64,000 nt of DNA from Chamaelirium japonicum (lineage: Eukaryota > Streptophyta > Magnoliopsida > Liliales > Melanthiaceae). Numbering within the stretch: the stretch's first letter is position 1; each line of letters opens with the position of its first letter. The notes under the pieces are model-generated. The model was not told where the DNA came from. It searched no databases and was given only the letters and a program-made list of their open reading frames with translations. Position numbers and translations under genes: made by a program. The DNA is taken from contig OX393551.1 in NCBI GenBank assembly GCA_947650365.1, positions 91,362,697 to 91,426,696 of the forward strand. The letters run 5' to 3'. Positions 52,868 through 63,690 of this stretch are shown here, piece after piece.

Positions 52868-55479
52868 GTGCGAATCCATTCTATTTCATTCGTACGATCC
52901 ATTCTAATTCATTCGCACGATCCATTCTAATTCATTCATACGATCCATTCTAATTCATTCGTACGATCCATTCTAATTCATTCGCACAATCTATTCTAAT
53001 TCATTCGTATGATCCATTCTAATGCATTCGCATGATCCATTCTAATTCATTCATACGATCCATTCTATTTCATTCGTACGATCCATTCTTACTCATTCGT
53101 ACGATCCATTCTAATTCATTTGCACGAAGGTATCCATTCTAATTCATTCGTACTATCCATTCTAATTCCTTCGTACGATCCATTCTAATTCCTTCGTACG
53201 ATCCATTCTAATTCATTCGTACGATCCATTCTAATTCATTCGTATGATCCATTCTAATTCCTTCGTACGATCCATTCTAATTCATTCGTACGGTATGATT
53301 CATTCTAATTCATTCGTACGATTCATTCTAATTCAATCCATTCTAATTCATTCGTACGATCCATTCTAATTCATTCGTATGATCCATTCTAATTCATTCG
53401 TACGATTCATTCTAATTCAATCCATTCTAATTCATTCGTACGATCCATTCTTACTCATTCGTACGATCCATTCTAATTCATTCGCACGAATGAATCCATT
53501 CTAATTCATTCGTATGATCCATTCTAATTCATTTGCTTGAATGTATCCATTCTAATTCATTCGTACGATCCATTCTATCTCATTCTTACAATCCGTTCTA
53601 TTTCATTCGTACGATCCATTCTAATTCATTCGCACGATCCATTCTAATTCATTCGCATGATCCATTCTAATTCATTCGTACGATCGATTCTAATTCATTC
53701 ATACGATCCATTCTAATTCATTCGCACGAATGTATCCATTCTAATTCATTCGTACGATCCATTCTAATTCATTCGCACAATCTATTCTAATTCATTCATA
53801 CGATCCATTCTAATTTATTCGCACGATCCATTCTAATTCATTCATACGATCCACTCTAATTCATTCATATGATCCATTCTAATTCATTCGCACGATCCAT
53901 TCTAATTCATTCATACGATCCACTCTATTTCATTCGTACGATCCATTCTTACTCATTCGTACGATCCATTCTAATTCATTTGCACGAAGGTATCCATTCT
54001 AATTCATTCGTACTATCCATTCTAATTCCTTCGTACGATCCATTCTAATTCCTTCGTACGATCCATTCTAATTCATTCGTACGATCCATTCTAATTCATT
54101 CGTACGATCCATTCTAATTCCTTCGTATGATCTATTCTAATTCATTCGTACGGTATGATTCATTCTAATTCATACGTACGATTCATTCTAATTCAATCCA
54201 TTCTAATTCATTCATCCGATCCATTCTAATTCATTCGTACGATCTATTCTAATTCATTCGTATGATTCATTCTAATTCAATCCATTCTAATTCATTCGTA
54301 CGATCCATTCTAATTCATTCGCACGATCCATTCTAATTCATTCGTACGATCTATTCTATTTCATTCATACAATCCATTCTAATTCATTCATACTATCTAT
54401 TCTAATTCTTTCGCACGAATGTATCCATTCTAATTTATTCGTACGATCCATTCTAATTCATTCGCACGATCTATTGTAATTCATTCATACAATCCATTCT
54501 AATTCTTTTGCACGAACGTATCCACTCTAATTCATTCGTACGATCCATTCTAATTCATTTGTACGAATGTATCCTTTCTAATTCATTCGTACGATCCATT
54601 CTAATTCATTCGTATTATCCATTCTAATTCATTCGTACGATCCATTCTAATTCATTCGCACGATCCATTGAATTAGAATGGATACATTCGTGCGAATCCA
54701 TTCTATTTCATTCGTACGATCCATTCTAATTCATTCGCACGATCCATTCTAATTCATTCATACGATCCATTCTATTTCATTCGTACGATCCAATCTAATT
54801 CATTCATACGATCCATTCTAATTCATTCGTACGATCCAATCTAATTCATTCGTACTATCCATTCTAATTCCTTCGTACGATCTATTCTAATTCCTTCGTA
54901 CGATCCATTCTAATTCATTCGTACGATCCATTCTAATTCCTTCCTATGATCCATTCTAATTCATTCGTACGGTATGATTCATTCTAATTCATTCGTACGA
55001 TTCATTCTAATTCAATCCATTCTAATTCATTCGTACGATCCATTCTAATTCATTCGTACGATCCATTCTAATTCATTTGTACGAATGTATCCACTCTAAT
55101 TCATTCGTACGATCCATTCTAATTCATTTGTACGAATGTATCCTTTCTAATTCATTCGTACGATCCATTCTAATTCATTCGTACGATCCATTCTAATTTA
55201 TTCATACAATCCATTCTAATTCCTTCGTACGATCCATTCTAATTTATTCGTAAGATCCATTCTAATTCATTCGCACGATCCATTCTAATTCATTCGTACG
55301 ATTCAATCTAATTTAATCCATTCTAATTCATTCCATTCTAATTCATTCGCACGATCCATTCGCATTCACTCAAACGATCCAATCTAATTCATTCATACAA
55401 TCTATTCTACGATCCATTCTAATTCATTCGTACGATCCATTCTAATTCATTCATACAATCTATTCTAACTTATTCGTAG
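52868..55479 (-). repeat. Minus block with a 20-bp plus island
   Basis: Homologue of 31293-34467. Contains the island CCATTGAATTAGAATGG (plus 54670-54689) and the ACGGTATGATTC series three times (about 53290, 54149, 54971). It ends at ATTCGTAGGATCG. Confidence 0.89.
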
Positions 55480-57032
55480 GATCGTGCGAATGAATTAGAA
55501 TGGATCGTGCGAATGAGTTAGAATAGATCGTACGAATGAATTAGAATGGATCGAACGAATGAATTAGAATGGATCGTACGAATGAATTAGAAAGGATACA
55601 TTCGTACAAATGAATTAGAATGGATCGTACGAATGAATTAGAGTGGATACATTCGTACAAATGAATTAGAATAGATCGTACGAATGAATTAGAATGGATC
55701 GTACGAATGAATTAGAATAGATCGTACGAATGAATTAGAATGGATTGAATTAGAATGAATCGTACGAATGAATTAGAATGAATCATACCATACTAATGAA
55801 TTAGAATGGATCATAGGAAGGAATTAGAATGGATCGTACGAATGAATTAGAATGGATCGTACGAAGGAATTAGAATAGATCGTACGAAGGAATTAGAATG
55901 GATAGTACGAATGAATTAGATTGGATCGTACGAATGAATTAGAATGGATCGTACAAATGAATTAGATTGGATCGTACGAATGAAATAGAATGGATCGTAT
56001 GAAAGAATTAGAATGGATCGTGCGAATGAATTAGAATGGATCATACGAATGAAATAGAATGGATTCGCACGAATGTATCCATTCTAATTCAATGGATCGT
56101 GCGAATGAATTAGAATGGATCGTACGAATGAATTAGAATGGATCATACGAATGAATTAGAATGGATCGTACGAATGAATTAGAATGGATCGTACGAATGA
56201 ATTAGAAAGGATACATTCGTACAAATGAATTAGAATGGATCGTACGAATGAATTAGAGTGGATACGTTCGTGCAAAAGAATTAGAATGGATTGTATGAAT
56301 GAATTAGAATGGATCGTGCGAATGAATTAGAATGGATCGTACAAATGAATTAGAATGGATACATTCGTGCGAAGGAATTAGAATAGATCGTATGAATGAA
56401 TTAGAATGGATCGTATGAATGAAATAGAATGGATCGTACGAATGAATTAGAATGGATCGTGCGAATGAATTAGAATGGATCGTACGAATGAATTAGGATG
56501 GATTGAATTAGAATGAATCATACGAATGAATTAGAATAGATCGTACGAATGAATTAGAATGGATCGTACGAATGAATTAGAATGGATTGAATTAGAATGA
56601 ATCGTACGAATGAATTAGAATGAATCATACCGTACGAATGAATTAGAATAGATCATACGAAGGAATTAGAATGGATCGTACGAATGAATTAGAATGGATC
56701 GTACGAAGGAATTAGAATGGACCGTACGAAGGAATTAGAATGGATAGTACGAATGAATTAGAATGGATACCTTCGTGCAAATGAATTAGAATGGATCGTA
56801 CAAATGAGTAAGAATGGATCGTACGAATGAAATAGAATGGATCGTATGAATGAATTAGAATGGATCGTGCGAATGAATTAGAATGGATCGTACGAATGAA
56901 TTAGAATGGATCGTACGATTGAATTAGAATGGATCGTACGAATGAATTAGAATGGATCGTATGAATGAATTAGAATGGATCGTGCGAATGAATTAGAATG
57001 GATCGTACGAATGAAATAGAATGGATTCGCAC
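55480..57032 (+). repeat. Plus block with a 20-bp minus island
   Basis: Homologue of 34468-36044. Minus island at 56071-56090 after GAATGGAT 56057. Ends at GAATGGAT 57019 with the shared private spacer TCGCACAAATGT. Confidence 0.89.
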
Positions 57033-58626
57033 AAATGTATCCATTCTAATTCATTCGTACGATCCATTCTAATTCATTCGTATGATTTATTCTAATTCAT
57101 TCGCATGATCCATTTTAATTCATTCATACGATCCAATCTAATTCATTCGTACGATCCATTCTAATTCATTCGCACGAATGTATCAACTCTAATTCATTCG
57201 TACGATCCATTCTAATTCATTCATACATGTACGAATGAATTAGAATGGATACATTCGTGCGAATGAATTAGAATGGATCGTATGAATGAATTAGATTGGA
57301 TCGTATGCATTAATTAGAATGGATCGTGCGAATGAATTAGAATGGATCGTACGAATGAATTAGAATGGATCGAACGAATGAATTAGAATGGATCGTACGA
57401 ATGAGTAAGAAGGGATCGTACGAATGAATTAGAATGGATCGTACGAATGAATTAGAATGGATACATTCGTGCGAATGAATTAGAATGGATCATATGAATG
57501 AATTAGAATGGATCGTTTGAGTGAATGCGAATGGATCGAGAGAATGAATTAGAATGGATCGTACAAATGAATTAGAATGGATCGTGCGAATGAATTAGAA
57601 TGGATCGTACGAATGAAATAGAATGTATTCGCACGAATGTATCCATTCTAATTCATTCGTACGATCCATTCTAATTCATTCGTACAATCCACTCTAATTC
57701 ATTCGCACGATCCATTCGCATTCACTCAAACGATCCATTCTAATTCATTCATATGATCCATTCTAATTCATTCGCACGAATGTATCCATTCTAATTCATT
57801 CGTACGATCCATTCTAATTCATTCATACGATCCATTCTTACTCATTCGTACGATCCATTCTAATTCATTCGTTCGATCCATTCTAATTCATTCGTACGAT
57901 CCATTCTAATTCATTCGCACGATCCATTCTAATTCATGCATACGATCCAATCTAATTCATTCATACGATCCATTCTAATTCATTCGCACGAATGTATCCA
58001 TTCTAATTCATTCGTACATGTATGAATGAATTAGAATGGATCGTACGAATGAATTAGAGTTGATACATTCGTGCGAATGAATTAGAATGGATCGTACGAT
58101 TGAATTAGATTGGATCGTATGAATGAATTATAATGGATCATGCGAATGAATTAGAATAGATCATACGAATGAATTAGAATGGATTGTACGAATGAATTAG
58201 AATTTATACATTTGTGCGAATCCATTCTATTTCATTCGTACGATCCATTCTAATTCATTCGCACGATCCATTCTAATTCGTTCATACGATCCATTCTAAT
58301 TCATTCGCACGATCCATTCTAATTCATTCATACGATCCATTCTAATTCATTCGCACGAATGTATCAATGGATCGTACGAATGAATTAGAATGGATTGAAT
58401 TAGAATGAATCGTACGAATGAATTAGAATTGATCGTGCGAATGAATTAGAATGGATTGTACGAATGAATTAGAATGGATCGTACGAATGAATTAGAATGG
58501 ATCGTGCGAATGAATTTTAATAGATCGTACGAATGAATTAGAAAGGATACATTCGAATTCATTCGTACGATCCATTCTAATTCATTCGCACAATCTATTC
58601 TAATTCATTCGTACGATCCATTCTAA
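57033..58626. repeat. Dense orientation mosaic, copy B1
   Basis: Blocks: minus to 57227, plus to 57634, minus to 58018, plus to 58213, minus to 58365, plus to 58557, minus to 58626. Centres are ACATGT 57225 and 58016, GAATGTAT 57621, GAATTTAT 58200, GAATTC 58555, and a 22-bp palindrome 58616-58637. The offset to copy A is 20,988 then 20,965 bp. Confidence 0.9.
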
Positions 58627-59698
58627 TTAGAATGGATACATTCGTGCGAATGAATTAGAATGGATCGTATGAATGAATTAGAATCGATCGTACGAATAAA
58701 TTAGAATGGATCATGCGAATGAATTAGAATGGATCGTACGAATGAATTAGAATGGATCGTGCGAATGAATTAGAATGGATCGTACGAATGAGTAAGAATG
58801 GATCGTAGAATGAAATAGAATGGATCGTATGAATGAATTTGAATGGATCGTGCGAATGAATTAGAATGGATCGTACGAATGAATTTGAATGGATACATTC
58901 GTGCGAATGAATTAGAATGGATCATACGAAGGAATTAGACTGGTTCGTACGAATGAATTAGAATGGATCGTACGAATGAATTAGAATGGATCGTACGAAT
59001 GAATTAGAATGGATACATTCGTGCGAATGAATTAGAATGGATCATACGAATGAATTAGAGTTGATACATTCGTGTGAATGAATTAAAATGGATAATACGA
59101 ATGAGTAAGAATGGATCGTAGAATTAGAATGGATCGTATGAATGAATTAGAATGGATACATACGAATGAATTAGAATGGATCGTATGAATGAATTAGAAT
59201 GGATCGTGCGAATGAATTAGAATGAACCGTACGAATGAATTATAATGGATCATACGAATGAATTAGAATGGATCATATGAATGAATTAGAATGGATCGTA
59301 CGAATGAATTAGAATAGATCGTACAAATTAATTATTATTGATCGTACGAAAGAATTAGAATGGATCATACGAAGGAATTAGAATGGATAGTACGAATGAA
59401 GTAGAATGGATCGTGCGAATGAATTAGAATGGATCGTACGAATGAGTAAGAATGGATCGTACGAATGAATTAGAATGGATCGTACGAATGAATTAGAATG
59501 GATACATTCGTGCGAATGAATTAGAATGGATCATATGAATGAATTAGAATGGATCGTTTGAGTGAATGCGAATGGATCGTGCGAATGAATTAGAATGGAT
59601 CGTATGAATGAATTAGAATGGATCGTACGAATGAATTAGAATGGATCGTGCGAATGAATTAGAATGGATCGTACGAATGAAATAGAATGGATTCGCAT
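58627..59698 (+). repeat. Plus block
   Basis: GAGTTGATAC at 59058 and TTTGAGTGAATGCG at 59557. It ends at GAATGGAT 59685 with spacer TCGCATGAATGT, unlike its copy A counterpart at 38719, because the tandem unit begins again here. Confidence 0.89.
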
Positions 59699-60690
59699 GA
59701 ATGTATCCATTCTAATTCATTCGTACGATCCATTCTAATTCATTCGTACAATCCATTCTAATTCATTCGCACGATCCATTCGCATTCACTCAAACGATCC
59801 ATTCTAATTCATTCATATGATCCATTCTAATTCATTCGCACGAATGTATCCATTCTAATTCATTCTTACGATCCATTCTAATTCATTCGTACGATCCATT
59901 CTTACTCATTCGTACGATCCATTCTAATTCATTCGTTCGATCCATTCTAATTCATTCTTACGATCCATTCTAATTTATTCGCACGATCCATTCTAATTCA
60001 TGCATACGATCCAATCTAATTCATTCATACGATCCATTCTAATTCATTCGCACGAATGTATCCATTCTAATTCATTCGTACATGTATGAATGAATTAGAA
60101 TGGATCGTACGAATGAATTAGAGTTGATACATTCGTGCGAATGAATTAGAATGGATCGTACGAATGAATTAGATTGGATCGTATGAATGAATTATAATGG
60201 ATCATGCGAATGAATTAGAATAGATCATACGAATGAATTAGAATGGATCGTACAAATGAATTAGAATGGATACATTTGTGCGAATCCATTCTATTTCATT
60301 CGTACGATCCATTCTAATTCATTCGCACGATCCATTCTAATTCGTTCATACGATCCATTCTAATTCATTCGCACGATCCATTCTAATTCATTCATACGAT
60401 CCATTCTAATTCATTCGCACGAATGTATCAATGGATCGTACGAATGAATTAGAATGGATTGAATTAGAATGAATCGTACGAATGAATTAGAATGGATCGT
60501 GCGAATGAATTAGAATGGATTGTACGAATGAATTAGAATGGATCGTACGAATGAATTAGAATGGATCGTGCGAATGAATTTTAATGGATCGTACGAATGA
60601 ATTAGAAAGGATACATTCGAATTCATTCGTACGATCCATTCTAATTCATTCGCACAATCTATTCTAATTCATTCGTACGATCCATTCTAA
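59699..60690. repeat. Dense orientation mosaic, copy B2
   Basis: Blocks: minus to 60082, plus to 60277, minus to 60429, plus to 60621, minus to 60690. Centres are ACATGT 60080, GAATGGAT 60264 (intact, whereas B1 has GAATTTAT), GAATTC 60619 and the 22-bp palindrome 60680-60701. Confidence 0.9.
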
Positions 60691-61785
60691 TTAGAATGGA
60701 TACATTCATGCGAATGAATTAGAATGGATCGTATGAATGAATTAGAATCGATCGTACGAATAAATTAGAATGGATCATGCGAATGAATTAGAATGGATCG
60801 TGCGAATAAATTAGAATGGATCGTATGAATGAATTAGAATGGATCTTATGAATGAAATAGAATGGATCGTACGAATGAATTAGAATGGATCTTGCGAATG
60901 AATTAGAATGGATCGTACGAATGAGTAAGAATGGATCATAGAATGAAATAGAATGGATCGTATGAATGAATTTGAATGGATCGTGCGAATGAATTAGAAT
61001 GGATCGTACGAATGAATTTGAATGGATACATTCGTGCGAATGAATTAGAATGGATCATACAAAGGAATTAGACTGGATCGTACGAATGAATTAGAATGGA
61101 TCGTATGAATGAATTAGAATGGATCGTACGAATGAATTAGAATGGATACATTCGTGCGAATGAATTAGAATGGATCATACGAATAAATTAGAGTTGATAT
61201 ATTCGTGTGAATGAATTAAAATGGATAATACGAATGAGTAAGAATGGATCGTAGAATTAGAATGGATCGTATGAATGAATTAGAATGGATACATACGAAT
61301 GAATTAGAATGGATCGTATGAATGAATTAGAATGGATCGTGCGAATGAATTAGAATGAATCGTACGAATGAATTAGAATGTATCGTACGAATGAATTAGA
61401 ATGGATCGTATGAATGAATTAGAATGGATCGTACGAATGAATTAGAATAGATCGTACAAATGAATTAGAATGGATCGTACGAAGGAATTAGAATGGATCG
61501 TACGAAGGAATTAGAATGGATAGTACGAATGAAGTAGAATGGATCGTGCGAATGAATTAGAATGGATCGTACGAATGAGTAAGAATGGATCGTACGAATG
61601 AATTAGAATGGATCGTACGAATGAAATAGAATGGATACATTCATGCGAATGAATTAGAATGGATCATATGAATGAATTAGAATGGATCATTTGAGTGAAT
61701 GCGAATGGATCGTGCGAATGAATTAGAATGGATTGGACGAATGAATTAGAATGGATTGTACGAATGAATTAGAATGGATACATTC
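60691..61785 (+). repeat. Plus block
   Basis: Retains the three monomers missing from the first tandem unit, so here it is closer to copy A. It ends at GAATGGAT 61772, spacer ACATTCGTGCGA, ATCCATTC 61792. Confidence 0.89.
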
Positions 61786-63690
61786 GTGCGAATCCATTCT
61801 ATTTCATTCGTACAATCCATTCTAATTCATTCGCACGATCCATTCTAATTCATTCTTACGATCCATTCTAATTCATTCATACGATCCATTCTAATTCATT
61901 CGTACGATTCATTCTAATTCATTCGCACAATCTATTCTAATTCATTCGTACGATCCATTCTAATTCATTCGCACGATCTATTCTAATTCATTCATACGAT
62001 CCATTCTAATTCATTAATACGATCCAATCTAATTCATTCATACGATCCATTCTAATTCATTCGTACGATCCATTCTAATTCATTCGCACGATCCATTCTA
62101 ATTCATTCGCACGAATGTATCCATTCTAATTCATTCGTACGATCCATTCTAATTCATTCGTACGATCCATTCTAATTCATTCGTACGATCTATTCTAATT
62201 CCTTCGTATGATCCATTTCAATTTATTCGCACAATCCATTCTAATTCATTCGTATGATCCATTCTAATTCATTCGTACGATCCATTCTAATTCATTCGCA
62301 CGATCCATTCTAATTCATTCGTACGATCCATTCTAATTCATTCGTACGATCCATTCTAATTCATTCGTACGATCCATTCTAATTCATTTGTACGAATGTA
62401 TCCACTCTAATTCATTTATACGATCCATTCTAATTCATTCGCACGAATGTATCCATTCCAATTCATTCGTACGATCCATTCTAATTCATTTGCACAATCT
62501 ATTCTAATTCATTCGTACGATCCATTCTAATTCATTCGTACGATCCATTCTAATTCATTCATACGATGCATTCTAATTCATTCGTACAATCCATTCTAAT
62601 TCATTCGCACGATCCATTCGCATTCACTCAAACGATCCATTCTAATTCATTCATATGATCCATTCAAATTCATTCGCATGAATGTATCTATTCTAATTCA
62701 TTCGTACAATCCATTCTATTTCATTCGTACGATCCATTCTTACTCATTCGTACGATCCATTCGTATCCATTCTAATTCATTCGTACGATCTATTCTAATT
62801 CATTCGTACGATCCATTCTAATTCATTAATACGATCCAATCTAATTCATTCATACGATCCATTCTAATTCATTCGCACGAATGTATCCATTCTAATTCAT
62901 TCACACGATCCATTCTAATTCATTCATACGATCCATTCTATTTCATTCGTACGATCCATTCTTACTCATTCGTACGATCCATTCTAATTCATTCGTACGA
63001 TCCATTCTAATTCCTTCGTATGATCCATTCTAATTCATTCGTACGGTATGATTCATTCTAATTCATTCGTACGATTCATTCTAATTCAATCCATTCTAAT
63101 TCATTCGTACGGTCCATTCTAATTCATTCGTACGATCCATTCTAATTCATTCGTACGATTCATTCTAATTCAATCCATTCTAATTCATTCGTACGATCCA
63201 TTCTTACTCATTCGTACGATCCATTCTAATTCATTCGCACGAATGAATCCATTCTTACTCATTCGTACGATCCATTCTAATTCATTCGCACGAATGAATC
63301 CATTCTAATTCATTCGTATGATCCATTCTAATTCATTTGCTTGAATGTATCCATTCTAATTCATTCGTACGATCCATTCTATCTCATTCGTACAATCCAT
63401 TCTATTTCATTCGTACGATCCATTCTAATTCATTCGCACGATCCATTCTAATTCATTCGCATGATCCATTCTAATTCATTCGTACGATCGATTCTAATTC
63501 ATTCATACGATCCATTCTAATTCATTCGTACGATCCATTCTAATTCATTCGCACAATCTATTCTAATTCATTCATACGATCCATTCTAATTTATTCGCAC
63601 GATCCATTCTAATTCATTCATACGATCCATTCTAATTCATTCATATGATCCATTCTAATTCATTCGCACGATCCATTCTTACTCATTCGT
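61786..63690 (-). repeat. Minus block with a 51-bp local duplication
   Basis: Homologue of 38733-40568. GCACGAATGAATCC at about 63237 and 63288 marks a 51-bp tandem duplication absent at about 40.14 kb. It ends at CGTACG 63688-63693. Confidence 0.88.

Larger units (their letters stand above)
57403..61576. repeat. Tandem duplication, units of 2041 and 2133 bp
   Basis: GAGTAAGAA landmarks at 57403, 59444 and 61577 bound the two units. In copy A the same landmark pair (36415 and 38547) is 2132 bp apart but occurs once. Inside, junctions repeat at a constant 2064-bp offset (57621/59685, 58016/60080, 58200/60264, 58555/60619, 58616/60680). The first unit lacks one 23-bp monomer early and three (69 bp) near 58.74 kb, which accounts for the 92-bp difference. 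Confidence 0.9.
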
